Positions 34,648-43,822 of a stretch of DNA of 64,000 nucleotides are shown here, one piece after another. The notes beneath the pieces were generated by a model. The model searched no databases and was not told the DNA's origin. It worked only from the letters and a program-made list of their open reading frames with translations. How positions within the stretch are numbered: the first letter of the stretch is position 1; every line of letters starts with the position of its first letter. This DNA is from Natranaeroarchaeum sulfidigenes (lineage in GTDB: Archaea > Halobacteriota > Halobacteria > Halobacteriales > Natronoarchaeaceae): the NCBI RefSeq assembly GCF_017094485.1, contig NZ_CP064786.1, positions 1,364,001-1,428,000 of the forward strand. Direction: 5' to 3'. Both the position numbers and the translations under genes were made by a program.

Positions 34648-36099
34648 ATGAGCGCCGGGGTCACGATATCGTCGATGGCGAACTACGCTATACTTGGCTG
34701 TGGGAGTGTCGGTCATGTCGTCGCGGAGGAGCTGGTCGAACAGGACAAGGATGTCCTGATTATCGACCGTGACGAGGGGCGCGTTGAGGCGCTGCGCGAT
34801 CAGGATCTGAACGCACAGACCGCCGATATTCGGGACGTAGAGGTTACCGACACCATCGCGGATCGCGAAGTAGTGATGATCCTGTCCTCCGATGTCGCGG
34901 CGAACAAGGCGGCAGTCGAGAACATCCGCAGCCAGAACGGCGATCAGTTCACCATCGTCCGGGCAAGCGATCCTGTCTCGGCCGACGAACTGGACGAACT
35001 GGGGGCCGACGTGGTGATCAACCCGTCCGCGGTGATCGCCGACTTCGCGCTTCGTTCGCTCGAATCCGGCGAGCTGGAGTACAAAGCTCGCCAGCTGGCC
35101 GAAGTCATCTCCGAGACCAGCGATCGGATGGCGGTTCTCACGCACGACAACCCTGATCCGGACTCCATCGCCAGCGCTACGGCGCTGCAGGCGGTCGCCG
35201 AACATCACGGCGTGGATGCTGACATCTTCTATCTCGGGGACATCGGCCACCAGGAGAACCGTGCCTTTGTCAACCTGCTCGGGATCGAGCTAAACGACTG
35301 GCACGAGCGCGACCACGACGTCGAGTACGATACGATCGCCCTGGTGGACCACGCCAGAGCGGCCGAGTCCGATGCGTCGTGGGATCCGGACGTCATCATC
35401 GACCACCACGAGTCCGACGCCGAGTACGAACCGGCGTTCGCCGACATCCGGCCGAACATGTCCTCTACCTCGACGATCCTGACGAAGTACATTCAGGAGT
35501 TCGACATGAACGTCGGGGAGGCGGTCGCGACGGCGTTGCTATATGGCATCCGTGCCGAGACGCTTGACTTCAAACGCGACACGAACCCCGCCGATCTCAC
35601 CGCGGCAGCGTACCTGTACCCTTTCGCCAACCACGATACCCTCGAACAGGTCGAGTCGCCATCGATGTCGCCCGAAACGCTTGACGTCCTCGCGGAAGCG
35701 ATCACGAACCGAGAGGTACAGGGGAGCCATCTCGTCTCGAACGCCGGGTTTATTCGGGATCGTGAGGCGCTCGCACAGGCGGCCCAGCATCTCCTCAATC
35801 TGGAGGGGATCACGACGACCGGCGTGTTCGGACTGGCGGACGACAGGATCTACCTCGCCGCCCGTTCGAAGGATATCCGGATGAACATCGGGAAAGTGCT
35901 GCAGGACGCCTATGGCGAGATTGGGGAAGCCGCTGGCCACTCGACTCAGGCCAGTGCGGAGATCCCACTGGGCATCTTCACCGGTATCGAGACCAACGAG
36001 GATAATCGAGACACGCTGCTCAAGTTGACCGAGGAAGCGGTGAAGACCAAACTGTTCGACGCGATGGGCGTCGAGAGCGGTGATGGAAACGGTAACTGA
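34648..36099 (+). CDS. TrkA-N/DHH-DHHA1 fusion phosphoesterase
   Basis: 483 residues. Residues about 10-130 form a TrkA-N (RCK) Rossmann domain: YAILGCGSVGHVVAEEL, DVLIIDRDEGRVEAL. Residues about 155-330 are a DHH domain with the metal motifs LTHDNPDPDSIAS, LVDHARAAES and IIDHHESD; DHHA1 follows with LADDRIYLAARSKDIRMNIG. DHH-DHHA1 enzymes cleave nanoRNA or cyclic dinucleotides, and haloarchaea are known to make c-di-AMP. The fused RCK domain suggests control by a nucleotide or a link to potassium transport. Start 34648 is 29 bp after the GCTTAAGTG box; 34675 is an alternative. Confidence 0.9.
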   Translation: MSAGVTISSMANYAILGCGSVGHVVAEELVEQDKDVLIIDRDEGRVEALRDQDLNAQTADIRDVEVTDTIADREVVMILSSDVAANKAAVENIRSQNGDQFTIVRASDPVSADELDELGADVVINPSAVIADFALRSLESGELEYKARQLAEVISETSDRMAVLTHDNPDPDSIASATALQAVAEHHGVDADIFYLGDIGHQENRAFVNLLGIELNDWHERDHDVEYDTIALVDHARAAESDASWDPDVIIDHHESDAEYEPAFADIRPNMSSTSTILTKYIQEFDMNVGEAVATALLYGIRAETLDFKRDTNPADLTAAAYLYPFANHDTLEQVESPSMSPETLDVLAEAITNREVQGSHLVSNAGFIRDREALAQAAQHLLNLEGITTTGVFGLADDRIYLAARSKDIRMNIGKVLQDAYGEIGEAAGHSTQASAEIPLGIFTGIETNEDNRDTLLKLTEEAVKTKLFDAMGVESGDGNGN

Positions 36100-36176
36100 G
36101 CACCGTATCTGCCAGAAGCGTTTTATAAACTTCCACGAGAATCCTACGACAGATCGAGTCCATCGATCAGTCTCGC

Positions 36177-37892
36177 GTGACTCTCTCACACACAACACTG
36201 ACACTGACGTTGATCCCGGCTATCGGTATCTGCCTTGCCATGGCCATCTACGGCTGGCGAAAACGGCCGGTTCCGGGGGCGTCATCGTTCAGCGCGTTCA
36301 TGTGGGGTGGGGGAGTCTGGGCGATGGCGGTGCTCGGTATTCGGACGACTCCGGGACCGACAACTGAGCTGTTCTGGTCCCTGTTCCAGTATTTCGGCAT
36401 CGTGTTAATCCCTCCGGCGTGGCTCGTGTTTGCACTGGATTATACCTCGCGAGACCGGTGGATCACGCCCTCGACGATTGCCCTGCTCTCGGTGTTGCCA
36501 GTCGGCACGTTGGTGGCTCTCTGGACGAACGATCTCCACCGGTTGTTTTACGACCCAGCGACCACCGAGACTGTCGCATCGGCTTCTATTGCAGGTATGC
36601 CGTACGGGCCACTGTTTTACGCAATGGTCACGTGGTCGTACCTGTTCATTCTGGTTGGCTCCGCGATGCTCGTCCATCTCTTGCTTACGGCTCCAAAGCG
36701 CTACCGGGCCCGCATTGTGGCCGTTCTGATTGCCATCGGTGCGCCGCTACTCTCAAACCTCCTCTATCTGCTCGGCGTACTTTCGCTGCCGGTCGATCCG
36801 GCACCGTATGCCTTCGCCGTTTCGGGACTGGTGTTCGGGTGGGCGCTCTTCGATCACGAACTGTTCGACGTTCCGCCAGTCGCGCCGAAGGTCGCTCACA
36901 CGATCGTTTTCGAGCAGACCGACAACGGCGTTCTGATTCTCGATGCAGGCGGGTACGTGGTCGACCACAACGACGCGGCGACGGAGTTGCTAGAGCTCCC
37001 GACCGATCCCAACGGCAAGCGTCTTGAGGAGGTTATTCCGTCGGCCGCAAAGCGATTATCGAAGCGAGATGGCGAGACGGTGACTGACGAGCTGTCGCTA
37101 TCGACGGACCCGCGTCGCTATCTCAAAGTGACATCGACGCCGATCCGTCGCCGTACGGATCGGCAAATCGGGACATTGCTCACTATCGACGACATCACCG
37201 ATCAGCGCCTTCGCGAGCAGCGACTCGACGTCCTCCAGCGGGTACTTCGGCACAACGTGCGACAGGAGACGAACAAGATACTCGGCTACACGGAGTTCCT
37301 CGAAGAGGAGGTCGATATGGACGGAGAGAGCGAGCATGCTAATGCGATCAACCGTGCGGCAAACAGCCTGATCGAGTGGAGTACGAAGGCCCGGTCGATC
37401 GATCGCACGCTCGGCCCGGACGCTGACGAGAAGCGGGTATTCGATGTCGAGTCGACAGTCGATTCAATCGTCGAGGACGCGACACGGACACACCCCGAAG
37501 CAGAGATCGACTTCGAAGTTCCGCCCAGCGAACCCATCCACTGTCATACCTCGATCGAGGACGCGCTGTACGAGATCATCGACAACGCGATCAGACACAA
37601 CGACAGCGACGAGCCGTCCGTCACAGTGAGTACCGAGGTCGAGGACGACTGGGTGACGATCAACATCTCCGATGATGGGTCCGGACTTCCGGCAACGGAG
37701 CGCGATGTCCTCGACCGGGGACGGGAGACGCCGCTAGAACATGGGAGCGGCCTCGGCCTCTGGCTCGTCAACTGGTCAGTAACAGCCTCAGGCGGGTCGG
37801 TGTCAATCGATACGGGGGACGGAACAACCGTTCGGATCAGAGTTCCGCGGGCAAACGTGGATGCGGAAACGGGCGAGACTGAAATCGCGTGA
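36177..37892 (+). CDS. Seven-helix membrane sensor histidine kinase
   Basis: 571 residues from GTG. Seven hydrophobic helices span about 5-215 (histidine-kinase N-terminal 7TM domain), then a PAS-like domain (about 245-345: NGVLILDAGGYVVDHNDAATELL), a haloarchaeal H-box (LQRVLRHNVRQETNKILGYTEFLEE, His near residue 361), an N-box (NAIRHND), G1 (ISDDGSGLP) and G2 (HGSGLGLWLV). It would sense a membrane or extracellular ligand and phosphorylate an unlinked regulator. The TATA box GTTTTATAAAC lies about 53 bp before the GTG, so a short leader is likely. Confidence 0.9.
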   Translation: MTLSHTTLTLTLIPAIGICLAMAIYGWRKRPVPGASSFSAFMWGGGVWAMAVLGIRTTPGPTTELFWSLFQYFGIVLIPPAWLVFALDYTSRDRWITPSTIALLSVLPVGTLVALWTNDLHRLFYDPATTETVASASIAGMPYGPLFYAMVTWSYLFILVGSAMLVHLLLTAPKRYRARIVAVLIAIGAPLLSNLLYLLGVLSLPVDPAPYAFAVSGLVFGWALFDHELFDVPPVAPKVAHTIVFEQTDNGVLILDAGGYVVDHNDAATELLELPTDPNGKRLEEVIPSAAKRLSKRDGETVTDELSLSTDPRRYLKVTSTPIRRRTDRQIGTLLTIDDITDQRLREQRLDVLQRVLRHNVRQETNKILGYTEFLEEEVDMDGESEHANAINRAANSLIEWSTKARSIDRTLGPDADEKRVFDVESTVDSIVEDATRTHPEAEIDFEVPPSEPIHCHTSIEDALYEIIDNAIRHNDSDEPSVTVSTEVEDDWVTINISDDGSGLPATERDVLDRGRETPLEHGSGLGLWLVNWSVTASGGSVSIDTGDGTTVRIRVPRANVDAETGETEIA

Positions 37893-37895
37893 TGC

Positions 37896-38963
37896 TCAGT
37901 CGTCGGCGGGCGTGGGTGCGTCGATGTCGATCTCGCCAGCGTCGAGTTCTGCCTCGACTTCGCGGGCCGCGGTGACCATGTTCTCCATCTTGCCGTAGGC
38001 GACCTCACGCGGGAGGAGCTTGACACCGCAGTCCGGGCTGACGACGAGCCGTTCCGGCGGGACGACCTCGAGCCCTTTCTTGATGTTCTCCTTGATCTCC
38101 TCGACGCTCTCGACTTCGGCGACGTGAACGTCGGTGACACCCAGCGCGAGATCCTTCGTGAACTCGGGATCCTTGAAGACGTCGAGCTGTTCGTAGTCGC
38201 CGTTGGCGAGTTCCAGGTCGAACTCGTCGACGGGGAACTCGAGGATGTCGGGGTAGATCCGGAAGTAATCGCCGTAACAGACGTGCAGGCCGATCCGGAC
38301 GTCTTCGGGGATGTCGGCGACGATGCGTTCGAGACAGTCGCCGACGATCTGGTGGTCATCAGGCGTCGTCGCGAGAGCGGGTTCGTCGATCTGGATGTAG
38401 CGTGCGCCGGCGTCGACGAGCTTCTCTATCTCCTCGTTGACGAGTTCGGCGAGGTCGTAGGCGAGTGCTTCCTCGTCCTCGTAGGCCTCGTTGAAGGACC
38501 ACGATGCGAGGGTGTAGGGACCGGTGATCGGTACCTTGACGGGCCTGTCGGTGACGCTGGCGGTGAATTTGTACTCGTCGACCAGCCAGGACTCGTCGTA
38601 CTCAACCTCGCTGGCGACGCTTGGCTTGTCGAAGGTGTTGTGTCCCCAGACCTTGACGGGGCCGTTGAACTCGTAGCCCTCGATCCGGTCGGCGAAGAAC
38701 TCGACCATCTCGTTGCGCCGCATCTCGCCGTCGACGACGGTGTCGAGTCCGGCGCGTTCGTGTTCGTTCGTGATCAGGCGCGCGGCGTCGTCTTCGGCCT
38801 CCTGCAGGTCCTCCTCGTCGACGGGGCCGTCCTCCTGCTCGTAGAGGTCGTTCATCCGGTTGAGCCACTTGGGCTTCGGGTAGCTCCCGACGACGGATGT
38901 CATGATGAAGTGATCGTTCGGGTGGTCCTCCGGTTTGAACTGGTCTCTGTTCTCGTTTGTCAT
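37896..38963 (-). CDS. MetE C-terminal-type methionine synthase
   Basis: 355 residues. Cobalamin-independent methionine synthase catalytic barrel: TSVVGSYPKPKWL at the start, DGEMRRNEMVEFF, IQIDEPALA, and zinc ligands HVC in RIGLHVCYGDY plus Cys in VVSPDCGVKLLP. It transfers a methyl group to homocysteine. The start overlaps the stop of the upstream MetE-like gene (ATGA at 38960-38963), so the two are translated together. The methyl donor for such short archaeal MetE forms is unsettled. The in-frame extension to 39104 is antisense and rejected. Confidence 0.9.
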   Translation of the reverse strand: MTNENRDQFKPEDHPNDHFIMTSVVGSYPKPKWLNRMNDLYEQEDGPVDEEDLQEAEDDAARLITNEHERAGLDTVVDGEMRRNEMVEFFADRIEGYEFNGPVKVWGHNTFDKPSVASEVEYDESWLVDEYKFTASVTDRPVKVPITGPYTLASWSFNEAYEDEEALAYDLAELVNEEIEKLVDAGARYIQIDEPALATTPDDHQIVGDCLERIVADIPEDVRIGLHVCYGDYFRIYPDILEFPVDEFDLELANGDYEQLDVFKDPEFTKDLALGVTDVHVAEVESVEEIKENIKKGLEVVPPERLVVSPDCGVKLLPREVAYGKMENMVTAAREVEAELDAGEIDIDAPTPADD

Positions 38964-39955
38964 GCTTCCACCTCCGTGGCTGCGGCGGCCGCAAGCGCTT
39001 CGAGTTTGGCCTCGAACTTGTTCACGGGCAAATAGAACAGCTCCGTGTTCGTCGTGAGATACGCTTTCTCGAACTCGGCACTGGGGGTCTGGTCGTCGAC
39101 CCACTGGACGCGTTCGCGGATCGTCTCGGGCTCCTCGACGAGTGTATTCTGGCCGTCGACGAGGCCGAGCGCGATCTCGTCTTTCGTACCGTACTCGTTG
39201 ATGTTGTAGAGGTTCTCCTCTTTGTTGGCGACGAAGTCGTAGCCCACAGCATCGATGTCGGCGTCGAGCAGATGGGCGTGGACCTTCTCCTCCAGGGCAC
39301 CCCAGTACGTGTTGACGACAACCTCGGCGTCGACCGCGTTCGCGACGGCGTCGATGGCCTCGCTGGCACGTTCGTCCTCGCCGTCGTCGGGCGCGTTCTC
39401 GGTCAGCGACGGTTCGAGCAGGAACAGCGTCTCGACGTCGGGGAAGGCGTCTGCCTCACCTGCGAGGAACTCCGCGATAGCGCCGAGGAACTCGGCGTCG
39501 TCGCCGTAGTGTTCGTCGGTCGCGAGATCCGCAAGCGAGTACGGCCCCGGCAGGACGGCCTGCAGCGGCGCGTCGGTCAGTTCGGCGGTCGCGTCGAGTT
39601 CGGCAGCGACATCGCCGTCGAAGTCCAGCTCGCCCTGGACGACGGGATCGCGATAGAAGTTGTTGTTGTCGTAGTACCGGACGATCCCCTGCGTGTCGAC
39701 GTTGTCGTGGACCGCCAGTGGATGTGCGAGCATGTCGTCCCAGCGCAACTGCCCCTCGACGACGCGGTCGAGTCCCGCCGACTCCTGTACGTCGACGACT
39801 TCGGAACGGGCGCGCTCATAGACGTCAACGATCTCCTCACCCTCGTCACCGCTGATGAGATCGTGTTTCTGGTGGCCTTTCAAATCTCCGAGCTCGTCCT
39901 TTGCCCAGTCCGGGAGCGGATACAGACCGGGGGACGTGGCTACGAGTTCTGTCAT
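38960..39955 (-). CDS. MetE-like partner protein (lacks the zinc site)
   Basis: 331 residues, MetE/UROD-type barrel: TSPGLYPLPDWAKDELGDLKGHQKHDLISGDEGE, EGQLRWDDMLAHPLA, TDAPLQAVLPGPYSLADLA. The position of the zinc His-x-Cys reads VVNTYWGAL, and no late Cys motif is seen, so it is unlikely to be catalytic alone. It resembles the N-terminal half of full-length MetE and probably acts as its partner. A minus-strand AAATATTAAAG box about 30 bp upstream starts the two-gene operon. Confidence 0.88.
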   Translation of the reverse strand: MTELVATSPGLYPLPDWAKDELGDLKGHQKHDLISGDEGEEIVDVYERARSEVVDVQESAGLDRVVEGQLRWDDMLAHPLAVHDNVDTQGIVRYYDNNNFYRDPVVQGELDFDGDVAAELDATAELTDAPLQAVLPGPYSLADLATDEHYGDDAEFLGAIAEFLAGEADAFPDVETLFLLEPSLTENAPDDGEDERASEAIDAVANAVDAEVVVNTYWGALEEKVHAHLLDADIDAVGYDFVANKEENLYNINEYGTKDEIALGLVDGQNTLVEEPETIRERVQWVDDQTPSAEFEKAYLTTNTELFYLPVNKFEAKLEALAAAAATEVEA

Positions 39956-40018
39956 CGTTGGTTAAAACGTAATGACGGGCTTTAATATTTCCTCTTTCGA
40001 TATATGCTTGTGGGTTAT

Positions 40019-40594
40019 TCACCGGTGCAGTTTCAACACCGTCAGCGACTCGAACGGATATGACTCGTCCCGGAGCGCAACCGCGCTAAAACCGGACTCG
40101 GCGGCAGTTTCCACGACCGCCTCCACGCCGGTCAGACTACTCACCAGCAAGAGCACGTAGCCGTCCGGAGCCAGCACGCGACCAACGTTCCCCAGAAACG
40201 GATCGATCACTGCTCGGCCGGTCTCGCCGCCCGAGAGCGCCACCTCCATCCAGTCGTCCCACTCCTCGCCTTCCTCGGTAGGGAGATACGGCGGGTTGAA
40301 GAGGACGACATCGCAGGTATCCGTACGAATCGGGTCGAGGAGGTCGGCCCGAACCACTTCGACGCCGCGGTCGCGCGCCGCCCGGCAGGCGTGGGGATTC
40401 AGATCGCTGGCAACGACACGTGCTCCCGTTTCCCCGGCCACGCGCTCGGCCACGTAGCCTGAGCCGGTACCGACTTCAAGCACGAGGTTGTCCTCGTCCA
40501 CCTGCTCGGCAGCAACCGTCGCAAGGAGGTGTGAATCCTCTGCAGGCTGATACACGTCGGTCTCGATGCCACGTCGGTCCGCGAGATCAGTCAC
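40019..40594 (-). CDS. HemK2/Mtq2-type protein methyltransferase
   Basis: 191 residues. Class I SAM fold: VYQPAEDSHLLA at the N-terminus, LEVGTGSGYVAERVAGE motif I, and catalytic NPPYLP near residue 100. This is the short archaeal/eukaryotic HemK2 class without the N-terminal domain of PrmC. It methylates the GGQ glutamine of the release factor, aRF1. Starts from GTG overlapping the stop of mscS (GTGA). Confidence 0.9.
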   Translation of the reverse strand: MTDLADRRGIETDVYQPAEDSHLLATVAAEQVDEDNLVLEVGTGSGYVAERVAGETGARVVASDLNPHACRAARDRGVEVVRADLLDPIRTDTCDVVLFNPPYLPTEEGEEWDDWMEVALSGGETGRAVIDPFLGNVGRVLAPDGYVLLLVSSLTGVEAVVETAAESGFSAVALRDESYPFESLTVLKLHR

Positions 40595-41745
40595 TCCTCA
40601 CCTCCCGGCGACGCCTCCGGGGCGGCGGCGGCCGGTTCCTCGCTCGCACCACTGCGACGACCGACGGTGCGCTGTGGGTACGGGATCGTGATTCCCGCCT
40701 CGTCGTATCGCTCCTTGATCGCGCCGATCGCCTGCGTGCGTGCGCCGTTGTACCGGCGCGCGCTCGGTCTGTCGATCCAGAACCGAACCCCAAGCAGGAT
40801 CGCGGAGTCTCCAAAGCGCTTCGAGACGACCTGTGGCGTCGGGGCCTCTTCGGCGTCCTCGACGTCTTCGATCGCATCGAGCGCGAGCTCCTTTGCCCGT
40901 TCGAGATCGGTATCGTAGTCGACGCCGACATCCAGGTCGATCCGAAGACGTCCCTTGCGGCTCCGGTTGACGATCGCCTGGCTGGAGATGACGTCGTTTG
41001 GCACCATCACGTACTCTCCATCAACGGTCTCGATTCGCGTGTTCATCATCGTGATGTCAGTGACGATCCCCTCCTGTTCGTCTCGACCGACCTGTACCCA
41101 GTCGCCGATCTCGAACGGTCGGGAGAACATCAGTACGAACCCGGCGAGCAGCGATCCGAGGGTCTGTCTGGCGGCCATACCAACCACGATTCCGAGGAAG
41201 CCGGCACCGACGAGGAGGCCACTGACGTTGACCTGCCAGACGCCCAGCACGACGAAGAGTGCAAACGTCCAGACGAGCAACTGGGAGAGCCGATAGGTGA
41301 CCTGTCGCTGATGGCGTGTCACGGCATCGCTCGATCCCATCAGATCGTCGAGGAGTCGGCGGATCACACCCGTAAACACCTGTGCGCCTACGAGTACCAG
41401 CACAGTGACGATGAGCTGTGGGATCACCGCGGAGAGCTCGAACCCTTCGACCTCCGCCAGCACGTCGTTGCTCAGGCCCCATAGCTCGACGATCAGAGCG
41501 ACTGCCGTCGCAAACACGCCGATCACGACGACCGATGCGATCAGATCGGAGACAGTCGGGGAGACGAACCGCTTCAACTGGGACTGGGCCTGCCGGGCGA
41601 ACCACGCAGCGAGGACGGCACCGGAGATTGCGAGAAGCGTCACGAGGATCTTTCCTTCCGTCGATGCGACCTCTTCGGCGAGCCCTGTCACGCCCATGAC
41701 CGAGATCAGCGACGAGAGACCGATACTTTCAGCGAGCATACTCAC
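40591..41745 (-). CDS. MscS-family mechanosensitive channel (second copy)
   Basis: 384 residues. Several N-terminal helices, including VTLLAISGAVLAAWFARQAQSQLKRF and others to about 190, then the MscS pore helix and beta domain: GFLGIVVGMAARQTLGSLLAGFVLMFSRPFEIGDWVQVGRDEQEGIVTDITMMNTRI. The C-terminal tail is Ala/Pro/Glu-rich. It is embedded between ksgA and hemK2 with 4-nt overlaps at both ends, so the three are translated from one mRNA. Start is GTG 41745 or ATG 41739. Confidence 0.92.
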   Translation of the reverse strand: MSMLAESIGLSSLISVMGVTGLAEEVASTEGKILVTLLAISGAVLAAWFARQAQSQLKRFVSPTVSDLIASVVVIGVFATAVALIVELWGLSNDVLAEVEGFELSAVIPQLIVTVLVLVGAQVFTGVIRRLLDDLMGSSDAVTRHQRQVTYRLSQLLVWTFALFVVLGVWQVNVSGLLVGAGFLGIVVGMAARQTLGSLLAGFVLMFSRPFEIGDWVQVGRDEQEGIVTDITMMNTRIETVDGEYVMVPNDVISSQAIVNRSRKGRLRIDLDVGVDYDTDLERAKELALDAIEDVEDAEEAPTPQVVSKRFGDSAILLGVRFWIDRPSARRYNGARTQAIGAIKERYDEAGITIPYPQRTVGRRSGASEEPAAAAPEASPGGEE

Positions 41746-42590
41746 TCATCCCCGTCCGGTTCGGAGCCGAACCCGTACTCGAGTGCAACAGTCGCGACTT
41801 CCGCAAACGTGGTCGGCGGTAGTTTGCCGGGTCGTCGACGGAGCAGGTCCTCGTCGAGTTGCTCGATCACTGCCGCGGCGTCGTCGATCCCCGAGATGTG
41901 AACTGTGTTGCGGATCGCGTTGCGCAACGTTTTACGTCGCTGGGTAAAGACGGCCTTGACGAACCCGAGGAAGAACTCCTCGTCGGTAACCTCGTACTCC
42001 GGCTCACGAGGCGTCGTTCGGACGATCGCACTCTCGACCTCCGGTGGCGGCGAGAACGCCTCGCGGGGCACTGTTTCGACGACCTCGACGTCCGCATAGT
42101 GCTGGGCGCTCACCGAGAGGCGTCCGTACTCGTCGGAGCCTGCCGAAGCGGCCATCCGCTCGGCGAACTCCTGTTGAAACATGAGGACGGTCGGCTTTCC
42201 TCTGGGTAGTAGCCGAAATGCGAACTCGCTAGATGCGCCGTACGGAAGGTTCGAGACTGATGCCGTGTACTCGGGCAGATCGACTGCCAGCGCATCCCCT
42301 TCGATCAGCGTGAGTCGGCCCGCATCGATCTCGTCGGCGAACTCCCGGCGGAGAAAGTCAGCGAGATTTCCGTCCCGCTCGATCGCGGTGACGTGATCGG
42401 CAACCGCAAGCAGTCGGTCGGTAAGCGCACCGGTTCCGGCACCGATTTCTAGAATGTGACTGCGGTCGGTGTCGGGATCGAGATGCTCGGGCACGCGATC
42501 GAGCACGCGATCATCGACGAGAAAGTGCTGATCGCGGTCGGGGTTCCCCCGGACGCCAGCCCGCGCGAGCAACCCATCAGGATCTCTCAT
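41742..42590 (-). CDS. ksgA: 16S rRNA dimethyladenosine transferase (KsgA/Dim1)
   Basis: 282 residues. DQHFLVDDRVLDRV at the N-terminus, SAM motif ILEIGAGTGALTDRLL, VTAIERDGNLADFLR, EGDALAVDLPEYTASVSNLPYGASSEF (NLPY catalytic motif). Dimethylates two adjacent adenosines of helix 45 in 16S rRNA during 30S maturation. Part of the conserved archaeal block with DUF655, rpo4 and eL21. The stop overlaps the next gene's start. Confidence 0.95.
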   Translation of the reverse strand: MRDPDGLLARAGVRGNPDRDQHFLVDDRVLDRVPEHLDPDTDRSHILEIGAGTGALTDRLLAVADHVTAIERDGNLADFLRREFADEIDAGRLTLIEGDALAVDLPEYTASVSNLPYGASSEFAFRLLPRGKPTVLMFQQEFAERMAASAGSDEYGRLSVSAQHYADVEVVETVPREAFSPPPEVESAIVRTTPREPEYEVTDEEFFLGFVKAVFTQRRKTLRNAIRNTVHISGIDDAAAVIEQLDEDLLRRRPGKLPPTTFAEVATVALEYGFGSEPDGDE

Positions 42591-42760
42591 TGGTTCGACC
42601 GGTATGGCACCCGTCCGTGTAAACGCATTGGCTTGCGATCGGTCGAGCGACTCCGTCGAAAAAAGCGTTGTGGCCGATCATACTGGTTACTCTCGTCATT
42701 TACCGGCGATCGTCGGACCGGGTGTGGACGACCACCGGTAACCAGTGAGAGTAAACACTA

Positions 42761-43342
42761 TCAGTCGCCGCTGCCAACGAACCTTCGATATTTCAGGTCG
42801 TCCTCGCGGAGCTCCTCGATAATACGCTCGACGATCACACCCTTTGGATCGTGGAGTCCGCTGACGCGCTCCTCGACCTCCTCGAAGCTCTCGAACGGTT
42901 TTCGCTTTCGCTCGTCGAGGATCGTGTTCCGGAGCTTCTTCCCGATCCCCGGCAGCAAGTTCAGCTGGTGGAGTCGGAGCGTGATCGGCTGTGCGTCGTT
43001 ATAGAAGTCGACGAACCGGCTTTCGTTTGCCTCGACGATCTCTTCGACGACGTAGTCGAGTTCGGACGTCGCACCGCTGGAAAGATCCTCGTACTCCACG
43101 GTCCGGAGCTGTTGAATGGATCTCCGTTCCTCGGCGGGGGAGACGACGATCCGATCGCCGATACTCACGTCGGCCTCGTCCTCGAAGAGGAGTTCGTAGA
43201 GATAGAAGTCTCGCTCGCCGATGGCGTAGGCTGCCGAGGGGGTCTCGTACTGTGGTCGGTCGTCACCCGGCAATCCGTGGGGCAGGTGATCGAGTACGAC
43301 CGCGTGACGCAGCGTCGACTCGTCGTCAGTGGCGTCGCTCAT
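42761..43342 (-). CDS. DUF655 family RNA-binding-like protein
   Basis: 193 residues. N-terminal OB-like part (AVVLDHLPHGLPGDDRP, YAIGERDFYLYELLFEDEADVSIGDRI) and a helix-hairpin-helix near 135-160 (QLNLLPGIGKKLRNTILDERKRKPF). The gene order eL21, rpo4, DUF655, ksgA is widely kept in archaea, suggesting a role in RNA or ribosome metabolism. The exact function is unknown. Confidence 0.9.
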   Translation of the reverse strand: MSDATDDESTLRHAVVLDHLPHGLPGDDRPQYETPSAAYAIGERDFYLYELLFEDEADVSIGDRIVVSPAEERRSIQQLRTVEYEDLSSGATSELDYVVEEIVEANESRFVDFYNDAQPITLRLHQLNLLPGIGKKLRNTILDERKRKPFESFEEVEERVSGLHDPKGVIVERIIEELREDDLKYRRFVGSGD

Positions 43343-43462
43343 CGTACGTAGGTGTAAGGCGACCTGTCACTTAAAGAGTGGCCTACCATACGGATTGCCG
43401 TACGATAATTCTACAGCGCCTGCCGTACGGTCGCGCGCAGAAACAGTTATCAGCAGACCCTA

Positions 43463-43819
43463 TCAGGCGTACTTCGCGACGACGTCGAGAATAGCGTCCA
43501 GCTCGTCGCCCGACAGCGTGTAACGCTCCTGTGCGTAGACGGTGCGGAGTTCGTCGCGGTCCTGAGGAAGCAGGTTCGTGATCTTGTAGGCGGTCGACTC
43601 GTCAACCTTGTCGAGCTCCTGGAGTTCATCGACGAGTTCGCGTGACTCCTCGGGGTCGAGCACGGCGAATCTGTTGGCATGCTCGATCGCACGCGCTAGC
43701 TCGTAGCGCATCTCCCGGTCCGGATCCTCCGCGCGCTCTTCTTCGACCTCGGAGAGCAGTTCCTTGGTCTCGGAGACGGTGAGATACTCCTCGCTGATCT
43801 TCTCTTTGAAGATCGTCAT
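43463..43819 (-). CDS. rpo4: DNA-directed RNA polymerase subunit Rpo4 (F)
   Basis: 118 residues, Rpb4 family. FKEKISEEYLTVSETKELLSEV, KVDESTAYKITNLLPQDRDELRTVYAQERYTL. With Rpo7 it forms the polymerase stalk that binds RNA and TFE. It starts only 3 nt after the eL21 stop, in the usual archaeal order. Confidence 0.96.
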   Translation of the reverse strand: MTIFKEKISEEYLTVSETKELLSEVEEERAEDPDREMRYELARAIEHANRFAVLDPEESRELVDELQELDKVDESTAYKITNLLPQDRDELRTVYAQERYTLSGDELDAILDVVAKYA

Positions 43820-43822
43820 CGC

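Noticed and set aside
38124-39985. Plus-strand frames opposite the MetE pair
   Set aside because: Val/Asp-rich shadows typical of the antisense of acidic genes.
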